DNA from: Caviibacterium pharyngocola
GTDB taxonomy: Bacteria; Pseudomonadota; Gammaproteobacteria; Enterobacterales; Pasteurellaceae
Reading direction: 5' to 3'
DNA: 64,000 nucleotides
Assembly: GCF_002795405.1 (NCBI RefSeq)
Contig: NZ_PHGZ01000004.1
Location: 62,001 to 126,000 of the forward strand
The notes below the pieces were generated by a model. That model was not told the origin of the DNA. It searched no databases and worked only from the letters and a program-made list of their open reading frames with translations. The position numbers and the translations under genes are program-made. This document shows positions 10,358 to 21,125 of this stretch, one piece after another (within the stretch, counting starts at the first letter, position 1; the number at the start of each line of letters is the position of its first letter).

Positions 10358-11404
10358 ATGTCAACATTATTAATCGATTTGGCGGGTCAAGAATTAACCC
10401 AAGAAGAAACGGAATTGTTGTCGCATCCGTTAGTGGCAGGCTTGATCTTATTTACGCGTAATTTCGAACACCGCGAACAAATTCAAGATCTCGTTCGCAC
10501 CGTGCGCAGCAAGGTGAAAAAGCCGTTATTGATTACCGTCGATCAAGAAGGCGGACGTGTTCAACGTTTTCGCCAAGGCTTTACCCAATTACCGGCAATG
10601 CAAGCCTTCGCTGCGTTGATCGACGATCCCGAAACACAAAACGCCCTCGCATACCAAGCCGGTTGGCAAATGGCGGCGGAAATGACCGCACTTGATATTG
10701 ATTTAAGTTTCGCGCCGGTGTTGGATCTCGGTCATCAATGCAAAGCCATCGGCGATCGTAGTTTTCATTGCGAAGCGGCGCCGACCGCGCGTTTAGCCGA
10801 ACAATTTATCGCCGGAATGCACCAAGCGGGAATGGCATCCACAGGGAAACATTTTCCCGGACACGGCAACGTGATCGCCGATTCTCACTTAGAAACACCT
10901 TATGACGAACGCAGCAAAGCGACGATTTTCGCCGAGGATATTCAACCCTTCCGCCGATTAATTGAGAAAAATGTATTGGACGCGGTAATGCCCGCACACG
11001 TTATTTATCCCGATTGCGACAGTCAACCCGCCAGCGGCTCCGAATATTGGCTGAAAACCGTATTACGCCAAACGCTCGGTTTTCAAGGCGCGATTTTTTC
11101 CGATGATCTCGGAATGAAAGGCGCAAATTTTATGGGCGATTTTGTGGCACGCAGCGAGCAAGCGCTCAGTGCCGGTTGTGATTTATTGTTGCTTTGCAAC
11201 GAACGCGAAGGTGTTATTCAAGTATTGGATCATTTCAAACCGCAAGAAAGCGACGCTGCGTTTCAACAACGTCAACAACGTTTGAAGGCACTGTTCAAGC
11301 GCAATTCGCTTACTTGGTCGACATTGCAAGCCTCCGCGCGTTGGCAAGAAAATCAGCAAAAATTGACCGCACTTCAACAAGAATGGCTCGCGGCGAAAGG
11401 TTAA
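10358..11404 (+). CDS. nagZ: Beta-N-acetylhexosaminidase (muropeptide recycling)
   Basis: NagZ is a cytoplasmic GH3 enzyme that removes GlcNAc from anhydro-muropeptides during peptidoglycan recycling. The 348-residue protein has the GH3 signature KHFPGHG at 164-170, including the mobile catalytic-loop His, and SDDLGM with the nucleophile Asp at about 249. It follows ycfL by eight bases and is followed by rlmC after one base, so the cluster is one operon. Confidence 0.95.
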   Translation: MSTLLIDLAGQELTQEETELLSHPLVAGLILFTRNFEHREQIQDLVRTVRSKVKKPLLITVDQEGGRVQRFRQGFTQLPAMQAFAALIDDPETQNALAYQAGWQMAAEMTALDIDLSFAPVLDLGHQCKAIGDRSFHCEAAPTARLAEQFIAGMHQAGMASTGKHFPGHGNVIADSHLETPYDERSKATIFAEDIQPFRRLIEKNVLDAVMPAHVIYPDCDSQPASGSEYWLKTVLRQTLGFQGAIFSDDLGMKGANFMGDFVARSEQALSAGCDLLLLCNEREGVIQVLDHFKPQESDAAFQQRQQRLKALFKRNSLTWSTLQASARWQENQQKLTALQQEWLAAKG

Positions 11405-11405
11405 T

Positions 11406-12593
11406 ATGCAGTTAACAATTCCGTGTCGGCATTATCAAGCGGGAACTTGCCGTTCCTGTCAATGGCTTGAAGTGCCCTATGTTCGACAACTTGAACAAAA
11501 AAGCACGCATTTAGCGCAGCAATTACAAGGATCGGCGCAACAAAATTTACATTGGCTACCACCTTTTCCTTCCGCATTGCAGCATTTTCGTAATAAAGCC
11601 AAAATGGTGGTCAGTGGCAGCGTCGAACGCCCGATTTTAGGCATTTTAACCGATCCGAACGACGGACAAAGTGCGGTGGATTTATGCGATTGTCCGCTTT
11701 ATCCGCCGAGCTTTTTCGCCGTGTTTCAAGTGTTGAAAGACTTCATCGCGCGCGCCGGTTTAGTGCCTTATAACATCGCTAAACAAAAAGGCGAGCTCAA
11801 GTACATTTTGTTGACGGAAAGCCGAATCAGCGGACGCTTAATGTTGCGTTTCGTATTGCGTTCCGAAAACAAATTGCCGTTAATTCAACGCGAATTTGCG
11901 CAACTTCGTGCCAAATTGCCGCAACTTGCCGTCGTCAGCCTGAATATACAACCGCAGCACGCTGCCGTGTTGGAAGGTGAGAAAGAAATTTTTCTTACCG
12001 AGGAACAGCAACTGGAAGAAGATTTTAATCACATTCCGTTGTTTATTCGCCCGCAAGGCTTTTTTCAAACCAATCCGCTTGTCGCGCAACATTTGTATGC
12101 AACGGCGCAAAACTGGGTACTTGAACTGAATTCGCAACAACCGATTACTCATCTTTGGGATCTGTTTTGCGGTTCGGGCGGATTCGGTTTACATTGCGCC
12201 GCCGCGTTACAAAAACAACAATCAGTTCAATTAACCGGTATCGAAATTTCGCCTGCTGCGATTGTTTGCGCCGGCTTATCGGCACAGCGCTTAGGATTAA
12301 GCGATGTTAGTTTCCGTTCTTTGGATGCCGCTGCTTTTGCGCTTGAACAAACGGATAAACCGGATATGGTGATCGTAAATCCGCCGCGCCGCGGCATCGG
12401 GCAGGAATTAGCGGAATTTCTGGCGCAATTACGACCGCACTTTATCCTTTATTCCAGCTGCAACGCCGTTTCGATGGCGAAAGATTTGGCGTATCTGCGC
12501 GATTATCAAATGGCAAAAATTCAGCTTTTCGATATGTTCCCGCACACCGCGCATTATGAAGTATTGACCTTGTTAGTGCTTCGATCCGCGTAA
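11406..12593 (+). CDS. rlmC: 23S rRNA (uracil-747-C5)-methyltransferase
   Basis: RlmC (RumB) methylates U747 of 23S rRNA with SAM. The 395-residue protein has the N-terminal iron-sulfur cysteines (C7, C15, C18, and the C of DLCDCPLYP), SAM motif [19 protein letters not shown], and the catalytic-cysteine motif [13 protein letters not shown]. RlmC rather than RlmD is preferred because of length and lack of an N-terminal TRAM domain. It begins two bases after nagZ and ends the operon at a strong terminator. Confidence 0.9.
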   Translation: MQLTIPCRHYQAGTCRSCQWLEVPYVRQLEQKSTHLAQQLQGSAQQNLHWLPPFPSALQHFRNKAKMVVSGSVERPILGILTDPNDGQSAVDLCDCPLYPPSFFAVFQVLKDFIARAGLVPYNIAKQKGELKYILLTESRISGRLMLRFVLRSENKLPLIQREFAQLRAKLPQLAVVSLNIQPQHAAVLEGEKEIFLTEEQQLEEDFNHIPLFIRPQGFFQTNPLVAQHLYATAQNWVLELNSQQPITHLWDLFCGSGGFGLHCAAALQKQQSVQLTGIEISPAAIVCAGLSAQRLGLSDVSFRSLDAAAFALEQTDKPDMVIVNPPRRGIGQELAEFLAQLRPHFILYSSCNAVSMAKDLAYLRDYQMAKIQLFDMFPHTAHYEVLTLLVLRSA

Positions 12594-12604
12594 ATGACAT
12601 CCAT

Positions 12605-12636
12605 AAAAAAAACGATGGCTCGCACCATCGTTTTTT
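12605..12636. terminator. Bidirectional terminator between rlmC and pfkA
   Basis: CGATGG/CCATCG core (12613-12618 with 12625-12630) extended by A8 on one side and T6 on the other, giving a 12-bp stem that works on both strands between the convergent genes. Confidence 0.92.
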
Positions 12637-12657
12637 ATTTGTTTCGAGGAAAGTGGA

Positions 12658-13623
12658 TTAATCCAAACGTTTGGACACTGCCAACCAATCCGCTTTAAAT
12701 TCGCGGCGCATATTATTGATCGCGTCAATAATATCGTGGTGAACTAATTGTTCGTTTTGAATACCGACGCAATATCCGCCTTTACCTTGTAGCAATAAAT
12801 CCACTGCGTACACGCCCATACGGGAAGCTAAAATACGGTCGAATGCACAAGGCGTACCGCCGCGTTGGATATGACCTAAAACCGTCGCACGGGTTTCGTG
12901 TTTTACGCGGCTTTCGATTTCGCGCGCCAATTCGTTTACATCGCAAATCAATTCGGTGATCGCGATAATCGCGTGACGTTTTCCTTTGATAATGCTGCGT
13001 TCGATTTGACGAATCAATTCTTCGCGATTAAATTCCACTTCGGATGCCACGATATATTCGCAACCGCCGGCGATCCCTGCGGAAATAGTCAAGTCGCTAC
13101 AATGTCTGCCCATAATTTCAACGATGGAAATACGTTGGTGCGAACTGGAGGTGTCGCGTAAACGGTCGATAGCGTCCACTGCAGTTTCTAATGCGGTTTG
13201 ATAACCGATGGTGTAATCCGTACCGGCAACGTCATTATCGATAGTGCCCGGAATCCCGACGCAAGGGAAACCGTGTTCTTCGGTCAATAATTTTGCGCCC
13301 ATGTAAGAACCGTCACCGCCGATAACCACTAACGCGTCGATACCGTGAGAACGTAAAATCTCGGCACATTTCGCCCGCACTTCCGGATCTTTAAATTCAG
13401 GGAAGCGCGCAGAACCTAAAAACGTACCGCCGCGGTTGATAATATCGGATACGCTATAGCGAGTTAATTGTTTGATTTTGTTATTATATAAACCGTGGTA
13501 GCCGTCATAAATGCCATACACTTCCAACCCTTCTGCTAAGGCGGAACGAACGACACCACGGATCGCCGCGTTCATACCCGGCGCATCCCCACCACTTGTT
13601 AATACAGCAATTTTTTTGATCAT
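12658..13623 (-). CDS. pfkA: ATP-dependent 6-phosphofructokinase
   Basis: PfkA phosphorylates fructose-6-phosphate to the 1,6-bisphosphate, the committed glycolytic step. The 321-residue protein has ATP-binding GGDAPGMNA (11-19) and GGDGS (102-106) and catalytic PGTIDND (125-131), the form typical of ATP-dependent rather than PPi-dependent enzymes. Length matches E. coli PfkA (320). It is a single gene with its own promoter region of about 125 bases. Confidence 0.97.
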   Translation of the reverse strand: MIKKIAVLTSGGDAPGMNAAIRGVVRSALAEGLEVYGIYDGYHGLYNNKIKQLTRYSVSDIINRGGTFLGSARFPEFKDPEVRAKCAEILRSHGIDALVVIGGDGSYMGAKLLTEEHGFPCVGIPGTIDNDVAGTDYTIGYQTALETAVDAIDRLRDTSSSHQRISIVEIMGRHCSDLTISAGIAGGCEYIVASEVEFNREELIRQIERSIIKGKRHAIIAITELICDVNELAREIESRVKHETRATVLGHIQRGGTPCAFDRILASRMGVYAVDLLLQGKGGYCVGIQNEQLVHHDIIDAINNMRREFKADWLAVSKRLD

Positions 13624-13748
13624 AATATCACCTTACTTAAAAGTTAAAATATAAAAACTGTCGCTAAGATTACACCATTAGCCGCGCTGTCTCTAGCAAA
13701 ATTTTGCGAATTATATCACATTTTGATTTAAGTCTAATTATTTCGAAT

Positions 13749-14657
13749 TTACCGGCGTGCCGCCTCGTTTTCCGCCCGTTCGGAACGCACCACGCAAGTC
13801 GGCTCGTGATGAATCACGATATCCGCATGGACGAAACATTCTCTTAATCGACGTTCCAATCGTTCGGTAATCGCGTGCGCTTGCACAAAAGACAAATTAT
13901 CATCCAGCTCCAAATGAAATTGAATAAAGCGAATCGCGCCCGAGCGACGAGTGCGTAAATCGTGAAAGCCGATAATCTCTTTTTCAGCGGTAATGATTTG
14001 CTCGATTTGTTCGATTTCCTCTTTCGGTAAGGCTTGATCCAGCAACAGTTGCACCGCGTCGAATAGCATTTTTCCCGCATTGAACAAAATATACAGCGCA
14101 ATTAAAATCGCAAACAGGGCATCGGCGGCGATAAATCCGTAAGCACTCAATCCCAAGGAAATGAGAATCGCCGTATTCATTAATAAATCCGTTTGATAAT
14201 GCAACCGGTCGGCTTTAATTGCCGGACTGTCCGTGATTTTTATAACGTATCTTTGATAGGTCACTAATCCGAAAGTGACGATAATAGAAAATACCGTGAT
14301 CGCGATCCCCAATTCGGAATCGGCTAGGGATTGCGGTGCATTGAGACGATAGATTCCTTGCAATAACAGAAAAATCGCCGAACCGGAAATAAAAGCGCTT
14401 TGCCCTAGCGCTGCGAGAGATTCCGCTTTGCCGTGTCCGAAAGAATGATTGTGATCGGCGGGCATTAAGGCAAAACGTAAAATCAAAACGTTCATAAATG
14501 ATGCCGATAAATCCAATAAAGAATCGGTCACGGACGCCAACATACTGACCGAATCGGTGCGCCACCACGCGAATCCTTTGGCGAAGATCAGCAATAGCGC
14601 CACGCCCACGGCTAAATTCGCCGTGCGTTTCACTTGCGTGGAATAAACGGTTTGCAT
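13749..14657 (-). CDS. fieF: Cation-efflux pump FieF (iron/zinc)
   Basis: FieF is a cation diffusion facilitator in the inner membrane that exports Fe2+ and Zn2+. The 302-residue protein has six predicted membrane segments, metal-site signatures SVTDSLLDLSAS, PADHNHSFGHGKAE and LHYQTDLLMN, and the cytoplasmic C-terminal domain. Two in-frame ATGs lie upstream, but the one at 14657 aligns with E. coli FieF and overlaps the stop of the previous gene as TAATG, so it is chosen. It is last in ung-yaaA-lipoprotein-fieF. Confidence 0.92.
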   Translation of the reverse strand: MQTVYSTQVKRTANLAVGVALLLIFAKGFAWWRTDSVSMLASVTDSLLDLSASFMNVLILRFALMPADHNHSFGHGKAESLAALGQSAFISGSAIFLLLQGIYRLNAPQSLADSELGIAITVFSIIVTFGLVTYQRYVIKITDSPAIKADRLHYQTDLLMNTAILISLGLSAYGFIAADALFAILIALYILFNAGKMLFDAVQLLLDQALPKEEIEQIEQIITAEKEIIGFHDLRTRRSGAIRFIQFHLELDDNLSFVQAHAITERLERRLRECFVHADIVIHHEPTCVVRSERAENEAARR

Positions 14658-15217
14658 TATTTCAGACATCCTAACGACCATTGCTCTTGGATTAGCTGTT
14701 GCATTTCTTTATCCACAACGTATTTTTTCAAATAATTGACGACTTTATTCTTCTTCATATTCATCAATTTTTTATTTTTCGCCACTTTCAACGAATATTG
14801 ATACTGCACGAATCCGCAATGCAAAATATCTTTACCTTTCGCCACATCCACTTGCCAATCTTTATTGGCGGCGGTCGGTTCGTAAATCACAAAGGCGTAA
14901 AGCGTGTCGTCTTTCCGATAAATGTCGAAATTTTCCACGCCGGTGTTTTGATACACCCGTTTACGCAAGGTGATTCGTTCGTCTAAGGTACGCATTTCCC
15001 AGTTACGATCTTGTAATAATTCCACCGCACTTTTCCATTCCTGCGCGCTTTCACCTTGATTCACATACACATAACGCGCGATATTACCTAAATCTTGCTG
15101 CGAAACCTGATAATAGGTTTTATCGTTATGCGTAATCGTCTGCGGCGCGGATAATTGCGGCGGTGATACGCAAGCGGTTAATAAAAGTGCGGTGGTTAAA
15201 ATCAGTATTTTTTTCAT
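14657..15217 (-). CDS. Putative lipoprotein of unknown function
   Basis: A 186-residue protein with a signal peptide and lipobox LTAC (C16), so probably membrane-anchored in the periplasm. The rest is a soluble domain rich in Lys and Tyr with a C-terminal QEQWSLGCLK; two further cysteines (HCGF and GCLK) could pair. I do not recognise the family. It starts one base after the yaaA stop and overlaps fieF by one base (TAATG), so it is co-translated with genes for peroxide stress and iron efflux. A role in metal or oxidative stress is only suggested by context. Confidence 0.75.
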   Translation of the reverse strand: MKKILILTTALLLTACVSPPQLSAPQTITHNDKTYYQVSQQDLGNIARYVYVNQGESAQEWKSAVELLQDRNWEMRTLDERITLRKRVYQNTGVENFDIYRKDDTLYAFVIYEPTAANKDWQVDVAKGKDILHCGFVQYQYSLKVAKNKKLMNMKKNKVVNYLKKYVVDKEMQQLIQEQWSLGCLK

Positions 15218-15218
15218 A

Positions 15219-15995
15219 TTATTCGCTTAAATCCCGTTTAAATATGTATTCTTTTTCCGTTGAGGCGATAGGCTCGAAACGATAACCGCCCAAATCGAAT
15301 TCTTTTAGTTCCTGCGCCTTAGTGAGGCGATTTTGAATGATAAAACGGCACATCAATCCGCGCGCTTTTTTGGCATAAAAACTGATTACTTTATATTTGC
15401 CCGCTTTGTTATCCAGAAAAACAGGTTTAATAATTTGCGCATTTAATCCTGTCGCGTTTACCGCTTTATAATACTCGTCCGAGGCAAGATTCACCAACAG
15501 CCCGTCGCCTTGTTCGTCCAAAGCCTGTTGCACGGCGTCAGTGATTACATCACCCCAAAAGGCATATAAATCCTTGCCTTGATCATTGGCGAGTTTCGTC
15601 CCCATTTCCAAACGATAAGGCTGCATTAAATCCAACGGGCGCAATAATCCGTATAAACCGGACAACATTCTTAAATGATTTTGTGCAAATAACACGTCCG
15701 CTTCGTTGAGACTCTCTGCGTCCAATCCCGTATAGACTTCGCCTTTAAAAGCATAAATCGCCGCACGAGAATTTTGTTCGTTATGATCTTTTTCCCATTG
15801 GGCGAAGCGTGCGGCGTTTAATCCCGCCAATTTATCGCTAATGGACATTAACGAAGCAATATCCGCCGGCGACAATTCGCGACAGCGGGCAATTAGTCGT
15901 GCGCTGTAATCGGTAAAATGCGGTTGAGAAAAATCAAATTTTTTCACCGCACTTTGAAAATCTAAGGTTTTCGCGGGAGAAATAATCGCTAACAT
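15219..15995 (-). CDS. yaaA: Peroxide stress protein YaaA
   Basis: YaaA (DUF328) lowers free intracellular iron during peroxide stress in E. coli and binds DNA. The 258-residue protein starts with the family signature [13 protein letters not shown], and includes [15 protein letters not shown] and [18 protein letters not shown]. Length matches E. coli (258). It lies between ung and a lipoprotein gene plus fieF, grouping iron control with DNA repair. Confidence 0.94.
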   Translation of the reverse strand: MLAIISPAKTLDFQSAVKKFDFSQPHFTDYSARLIARCRELSPADIASLMSISDKLAGLNAARFAQWEKDHNEQNSRAAIYAFKGEVYTGLDAESLNEADVLFAQNHLRMLSGLYGLLRPLDLMQPYRLEMGTKLANDQGKDLYAFWGDVITDAVQQALDEQGDGLLVNLASDEYYKAVNATGLNAQIIKPVFLDNKAGKYKVISFYAKKARGLMCRFIIQNRLTKAQELKEFDLGGYRFEPIASTEKEYIFKRDLSE

Positions 15996-16018
15996 AAAGT
16001 ATCCTTGTTAAAATTTAT

Positions 16019-16690
16019 TTATACCGTCAAAGGCAACTGCCAATTTATCGGTGCTAATTGATGCGCTTGTAAATACGCGTTCGCTTGAGAAAAATGACGG
16101 CAACCCAAAAATCCGCGATGGGCGGACAAGGGTGAAGGATGCGGCGCGGTAAGCACGCAATGTTTGTTGCGATCAATAAATTGCCCTTTTTTTTGCGCGT
16201 GACTGCCCCACAATAAAAAAACCAGATTTTCCCGTTGTGCATTCAATACGGCGATCACGTGATCGGTAAAAGTTTCCCAACCGAAATTAGCGTGCGAATG
16301 CGCTCTGCCTTGTTCCACCGTTAACACTGTGTTTAGCAGCAGCACGCCTTGCGTCGCCCAATCGACCAAATAACCGTGACGAGGAATTTGAAAACCGGCA
16401 ATATCGCTCGCCAGTTCTTTGTACATATTCACTAACGAAGGCGGCGGCGCAATGCCCGGTTTAACGGAAAAGGCTAAACCGTGCGCCTGATTCGGCCCGT
16501 GATAAGGATCTTGTCCTAAAATCACGACTTTCACTTGATCGAATTCGGTTAATTTAAACGCATTAAACACCTCATTTTGCGGCGGGTAAATCACTTTGCC
16601 CATTGCCCGCTCACGCTGAACTTGTTGCAAAATTGCGTTAAAATATGGTTGCTCTTTTTCGACTCCGATCGCCTCTTTCCACGTTTTCAT
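16019..16690 (-). CDS. ung: Uracil-DNA glycosylase
   Basis: Ung excises uracil from DNA. The 223-residue protein has the catalytic motif [18 protein letters not shown], the [12 protein letters not shown] region and the [14 protein letters not shown] leucine-loop motif of family 1. The ATG at 16690 is preferred to the one at 16714, because it aligns with E. coli Ung and has an AAGAG site eight bases upstream, while 16714 has none. Divergent from grcA as in E. coli. The 23-base gap to yaaA suggests an operon. Confidence 0.95.
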   Translation of the reverse strand: MKTWKEAIGVEKEQPYFNAILQQVQRERAMGKVIYPPQNEVFNAFKLTEFDQVKVVILGQDPYHGPNQAHGLAFSVKPGIAPPPSLVNMYKELASDIAGFQIPRHGYLVDWATQGVLLLNTVLTVEQGRAHSHANFGWETFTDHVIAVLNAQRENLVFLLWGSHAQKKGQFIDRNKHCVLTAPHPSPLSAHRGFLGCRHFSQANAYLQAHQLAPINWQLPLTV

Positions 16691-16838
16691 TGTTATACTC
16701 TTTAAATCTGCCATAATAAGTGATTATAAAGAACCTCGCGTTAAATTAATAGTTTATATTTTTAGTTCAAATCTTTAAATAAAGTTTAAATTTTTGTTAA
16801 ATTTAAGTTAAATTTAAAATGATTATCCTGATATTTAT

Positions 16839-16852
16839 TTGACCTGTATCAA
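16839..16852 (+). promoter_or_regulatory. Candidate distal FNR box of grcA
   Basis: TTGACCTGTATCAA matches the FNR consensus TTGAT-N4-ATCAA at nine of ten defined positions. It lies 43 bases upstream (centre to centre) of a second box. E. coli grcA also has two FNR sites upstream. Confidence 0.65.
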
Positions 16853-16881
16853 TTTGCGTATTTTTGTTCAATAAAATTAAT

Positions 16882-16895
16882 CTGATCTATATCAA
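16882..16895 (+). promoter_or_regulatory. Candidate proximal FNR box of grcA
   Basis: CTGATCTATATCAA matches the FNR consensus at nine of ten positions. A -10-like TAGAAT lies at 16923-16928; a start near 16930-16935 would place the box centre at about -42 to -46, the class II activator position. Confidence 0.7.
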
Positions 16896-16976
16896 AATAA
16901 TTGAAAATATCAAAATTTTTGATAGAATTTGCGCCAATTCAGATTAATTAACAAACAGCCAATCAGGAGGCACTTT

Positions 16977-17360
16977 ATGATTAAAGGTATTCAAATTACT
17001 CAAGCAGCTAACGACAATTTATTAAACTCTTTCTGGTTATTAGACAGCGAAAAAGGCGAAGCACGTTGTTTATGTGCAAAAGGCGATTTTGCCGAAGACC
17101 AAGTGGTTGCAGTAAGCGAATTAGGTCAAATCGAATATCGCGAATTACCGGTTGACGTTGCGCCGACCGTTAAAGTCGAAGGTGGTCAACACTTAAACGT
17201 AAACGTATTACGTCGCGAAACTTTAGAAGACGCCGTGAAAAATCCGGAAAAATATCCGCAATTAACTATCCGCGTTTCAGGTTATGCAGTACGTTTCAAC
17301 TCTTTAACACCTGAACAACAACGCGATGTAATTACCCGTACTTTCACTGAAAGTCTATAA
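16977..17360 (+). CDS. grcA: Autonomous glycyl radical cofactor GrcA
   Basis: GrcA (YfiD) is a 127-residue spare part that replaces the oxygen-damaged C-terminal glycyl-radical segment of PflB. Its last 60 residues repeat those of PflB in this window, with radical glycine at about 102 (RVSGYAVRF). PflA would activate it. The ATG at 16977 follows a strong AGGAGG; an upstream in-frame ATG at 16929 is rejected since the 127-residue form matches E. coli exactly in length. Two FNR-like boxes precede it. Followed by its own terminator. Confidence 0.97.
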   Translation: MIKGIQITQAANDNLLNSFWLLDSEKGEARCLCAKGDFAEDQVVAVSELGQIEYRELPVDVAPTVKVEGGQHLNVNVLRRETLEDAVKNPEKYPQLTIRVSGYAVRFNSLTPEQQRDVITRTFTESL

Positions 17361-17381
17361 TTTATCATTCGAATAATTTCG

Positions 17382-17414
17382 ACACCTCGAAGGTTCGCTT
17401 TCGGGGTGTTTTTT
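17382..17414 (+). terminator. Intrinsic terminator of grcA
   Basis: ACACCTCGAA pairs with TTCGGGGTGT (17382-17391 with 17400-17409, one G-T wobble), followed by a T run to 17414. Confidence 0.88.
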
Positions 17415-17585
17415 CTTTCGAGCGGATCATTTTTTCCGCCGATTCGTCCCACAAAAATCATCAATTTTTCGACCGCACTTCTTGCGAATTTTAGCGCTTA
17501 ATATGGCATATGCGCGAAGATTCAGGTACAATCTTTCGATTAAACTTTATCAAACTATTTCAGCATTTTTATTAAAAATTAAAAT

Positions 17586-19382
17586 ATGAAGAACATACGA
17601 AACTTTTCAATTATTGCACATATTGACCACGGTAAATCGACATTATCGGATCGACTGATCCAAACTTGCGGCGGCTTATCCGATCGCGAAATGGAAGAAC
17701 AGGTTTTGGATTCAATGGATTTGGAACGCGAACGCGGCATTACCATTAAAGCGCAGAGCGTTACGCTAAACTATACCGCGAAAGACGGCGAAACCTATCA
17801 ATTAAACTTTATCGATACACCCGGTCACGTTGACTTTTCTTATGAAGTTTCACGTTCTTTAGCCGCGTGCGAAGGCGCGTTATTGGTGGTGGATGCCGGG
17901 CAAGGCGTTGAAGCGCAAACGTTGGCGAACTGCTACACCGCCATTGAAATGAATTTGGAAGTAGTGCCGATTTTAAACAAAATCGATTTGCCTGCCGCCG
18001 ATCCGGAGCGCGTTGCGGAAGAAATCGAAGATATTGTCGGTATCGACGCCCTCGACGCCGTGCGCTGTTCGGCAAAAACCGGTGTCGGGATCGAGGACGT
18101 ATTAGAAGACATCGTGCATAAAATTCCCGCACCGGAAGGCGATCCGCAAGCGCCGTTACAAGCCTTGATCATTGACTCTTGGTTTGACAATTATCTCGGC
18201 GTAGTCTCACTTGTTCGAATCAAAAACGGCACTTTACGCAAAGGCGATAAAATTAAAGTAATGTCCACCGGACAATCTTATAACGTCGATCGTTTAGGGA
18301 TCTTCACCCCGAAACAAGTGGATACCGCCGTATTAAATTGCGGCGAAGTAGGTTGGGTCGTGTGTGCGATTAAAGATATTTTAGGTGCACCGGTCGGCGA
18401 TACGCTCACCTCGCACAATAATCCGGCAACGTCGGTTTTACCCGGTTTCAAAAAAGTGAAACCGCAAGTTTACGCCGGACTTTTCCCGATCAGTTCGGAC
18501 GATTATGAAGCCTTCCGCGACGCATTAGGCAAATTAAGCCTCAACGACGCCTCTTTATTCTACGAACCGGAAAATTCCACCGCCTTGGGCTTCGGTTTCC
18601 GTTGCGGCTTCTTAGGCTTGTTGCATATGGAAATCATCCAAGAACGTTTGGAACGCGAATACGACTTGGATTTGATCACCACTGCACCGACCGTAGTTTA
18701 CGAAGTTCAACAAACCAACGGTGAAGTCATTTATGTGGACAGTCCGTCCAAGCTGCCGCCGTTAAATAACATTGCGGAAATTCGCGAACCGATTGCGGAA
18801 TGTAATATGTTATTACCGCAAGCTTATTTGGGTAATGTGATCACATTATGTGTTGAAAAACGCGGCGTGCAGACCAATATGGTTTATCACGGCAATCAAG
18901 TGGCGCTCACCTATGAAATTCCGATGGGCGAAGTGGTGTTGGATTTCTTCGATCGCTTAAAATCCACCTCGCGCGGTTATGCTTCGTTAGATTACGGATT
19001 TAAACGCTTCCAAGCCGCCGATATGGTGCGCGTCGATATTATGATTAACGGCGAACGCGTCGATGCCCTTGCGTTGATCGTGCATAAAGACAACGCGCCG
19101 TATCGCGGACGCGAATTAGTGGAAAAAATGCGCGAATTGATTCCGCGCCAACAATTCGACATTGCGATTCAAGCGGCGATCGGCAATCACATTATCGCCC
19201 GTTCCACCGTTAAACAATTACGCAAAAACGTGTTGGCGAAATGTTACGGCGGTGACGTCAGTCGTAAGAAAAAATTATTGCAAAAACAAAAAGAAGGTAA
19301 AAAACGAATGAAACAACTGGGTAACGTTGAAGTGCCGCAGGAAGCCTTCTTAGCGATTTTACACGTCGGTAAAGACAAGTAA
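17586..19382 (+). CDS. lepA: Elongation factor 4 (LepA)
   Basis: LepA is a ribosomal GTPase of the EF-G group acting in translation initiation or back-translocation. The 598-residue protein has G1 AHIDHGKST (about 11-19), G3 DTPGH, G4 NKID and the LepA-specific basic C-terminal domain ([23 protein letters not shown]). One residue shorter than E. coli LepA (599). It heads lepA-lepB-rnc-era, a common gammaproteobacterial operon. Confidence 0.97.
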   Translation: MKNIRNFSIIAHIDHGKSTLSDRLIQTCGGLSDREMEEQVLDSMDLERERGITIKAQSVTLNYTAKDGETYQLNFIDTPGHVDFSYEVSRSLAACEGALLVVDAGQGVEAQTLANCYTAIEMNLEVVPILNKIDLPAADPERVAEEIEDIVGIDALDAVRCSAKTGVGIEDVLEDIVHKIPAPEGDPQAPLQALIIDSWFDNYLGVVSLVRIKNGTLRKGDKIKVMSTGQSYNVDRLGIFTPKQVDTAVLNCGEVGWVVCAIKDILGAPVGDTLTSHNNPATSVLPGFKKVKPQVYAGLFPISSDDYEAFRDALGKLSLNDASLFYEPENSTALGFGFRCGFLGLLHMEIIQERLEREYDLDLITTAPTVVYEVQQTNGEVIYVDSPSKLPPLNNIAEIREPIAECNMLLPQAYLGNVITLCVEKRGVQTNMVYHGNQVALTYEIPMGEVVLDFFDRLKSTSRGYASLDYGFKRFQAADMVRVDIMINGERVDALALIVHKDNAPYRGRELVEKMRELIPRQQFDIAIQAAIGNHIIARSTVKQLRKNVLAKCYGGDVSRKKKLLQKQKEGKKRMKQLGNVEVPQEAFLAILHVGKDK

Positions 19383-19413
19383 AAAGAGAAATAAAACGGA
19401 CAAGTAGGAAAAT

Positions 19414-20445
19414 ATGTCTAAATCAAACTTATTTTTTATTCTGTTAATTGTGGCGGGTTATGCCGTTTGGAAATTGCTGGATCATCTCGCATTGCCGAAC
19501 ACCTTCACGATTTTATTGATTTTATTGACCGCACTTTGCGGCGCATTGTGGTGTTATCACCGTTTCGTCGTGTTGCCGAAACGTGCGCGTCAAATTTTGC
19601 GCGCGGAAAAACGCACTGGGAAAACTCTCAGTGATGAGGAAAAAAATCAAATCGAACCGATTTCGGAAGGCGGCGAATTTTTAGCTTCATTGTTTCCGGT
19701 GTTAGCCTTTGTACTGATTCTGCGTTCCTTTATTTTCGAACCGTTTCAAATTCCGTCCGGTTCAATGGAACCGACTTTGCGCGTGGGCGATTTCCTGTTG
19801 GTGGAAAAATACGCTTACGGCATTAAAGATCCGGTGTTCCAAAACACCATTATTGAAACCGGCAAACAGCAACGCGGCGATATTATCGTGTTCAAAGCGC
19901 CGCCGGAGCCGAGTATCGACTACATTAAACGCATTGTCGGCGTGCCGGGTGATCGTATTCAATATAACGAAGCAGATCGCCGCATTACCTTGACTTACGC
20001 CAAAGACGGCAAGGAATGTAGCGTCGATTGCGTCACCAAAACCTTTTCCTACAGCGAACCGCAAGCGGATGAGGAATTTAACATTATTATCGGACAAGAT
20101 CGCAGCGGCAAACCGATTTACAGCGCGGAACATCCGCTGAAATTAATCGAACGCGGCGATGTCGAACACGAAATTCACTGGGATCCGCTGCCGCCGAATG
20201 CTACTTATATGTATCAGGATTATGTCAGTCAACAAAACTACATTACCGAATGGGTGGTGCCTGAAGGCGAATATTTCGTAATGGGCGACAATCGAAATCA
20301 CAGCGCGGACAGCCGTTTTTGGGGCTTTGTACCGGAAAAAAATATCGTCGGCAAAGCATCTTATATTTGGCTGAGTTTAGATAAAAAACAAAACGAATGG
20401 CCGACCGGTATTCGTTTCGATCGTTTATTTAGCAAAATTCACTAA
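19414..20445 (+). CDS. lepB: Signal peptidase I
   Basis: LepB cleaves signal peptides of exported proteins at the inner membrane. The 343-residue protein has two N-terminal membrane segments (about 5-22 and 30-50, plus a third hydrophobic part near 90-106), the catalytic serine in IPSGSMEPT (S117) and the lysine-dyad region [12 protein letters not shown], with the family box [11 protein letters not shown] near residue 295. Somewhat longer than the E. coli enzyme (324). Its stop overlaps the rnc start (TAATG). Confidence 0.95.
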   Translation: MSKSNLFFILLIVAGYAVWKLLDHLALPNTFTILLILLTALCGALWCYHRFVVLPKRARQILRAEKRTGKTLSDEEKNQIEPISEGGEFLASLFPVLAFVLILRSFIFEPFQIPSGSMEPTLRVGDFLLVEKYAYGIKDPVFQNTIIETGKQQRGDIIVFKAPPEPSIDYIKRIVGVPGDRIQYNEADRRITLTYAKDGKECSVDCVTKTFSYSEPQADEEFNIIIGQDRSGKPIYSAEHPLKLIERGDVEHEIHWDPLPPNATYMYQDYVSQQNYITEWVVPEGEYFVMGDNRNHSADSRFWGFVPEKNIVGKASYIWLSLDKKQNEWPTGIRFDRLFSKIH

Positions 20446-21125
20446 TGCTTATGCAAAATTTAGACAGATTACAACGAAAACTGCAATATCAATTCAAACG
20501 TATCGAATTGTTAAAACAGGCGCTAACGCACCGCAGTGCGGCGAAAGTGCATAATGAACGCCTTGAATTTCTCGGCGATTCCATTTTGAATTTCACCATT
20601 GCGGAAGCTTTGTATCATCAATTTCCGCGTAATAACGAAGGCGAACTCAGTCGAATGCGCGCCACGCTGGTGCGCGAGCCGACTCTTGCCGAATTGGCGC
20701 GCGAATTTGATTTGGGCGATTATATGTTGCTTGGGCCCGGCGAACTGAAAAGCGGCGGTTTTCGACGCGAATCCATTTTAGCCGATTGCGTCGAAGCGGT
20801 CATCGGCGCCATTTCCTTAGACAGCGATTTGCCGACTTGCACGGAAATCATTCGAAAATGGTACCGCACTTTATTGCGCGACATTACCCCCGGCGATAAC
20901 CAAAAAGATGCTAAAACTCGCTTGCAAGAATATTTACAAGGTCATCGCTTGCCGTTGCCGACCTATAACATTACAAATATCGAAGGCGAAGCGCATTGCC
21001 AAAGTTTTACCGTAGAATGCCATATTCCGAGCCTTGAACGCACCTTTATCGGTGTAGGTTCAAGTCGGCGTAAAGCGGAACAAGCCGTCGCCGAACAAAT
21101 TTTAAAAGAACTGGACATCAAATGA
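20445..21125 (+). CDS. rnc: Ribonuclease III
   Basis: RNase III cuts double-stranded RNA in rRNA and mRNA processing. The 226-residue protein has the catalytic signature [13 protein letters not shown] (about 39-51), further acidic residues in DCVEAVIGA, and a C-terminal double-stranded RNA-binding domain (about 154-226). The ATG at 20445 overlaps the lepB stop; a second in-frame ATG follows at 20451. Its stop overlaps the era start, so translation is coupled. Confidence 0.95.
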   Translation: MLMQNLDRLQRKLQYQFKRIELLKQALTHRSAAKVHNERLEFLGDSILNFTIAEALYHQFPRNNEGELSRMRATLVREPTLAELAREFDLGDYMLLGPGELKSGGFRRESILADCVEAVIGAISLDSDLPTCTEIIRKWYRTLLRDITPGDNQKDAKTRLQEYLQGHRLPLPTYNITNIEGEAHCQSFTVECHIPSLERTFIGVGSSRRKAEQAVAEQILKELDIK

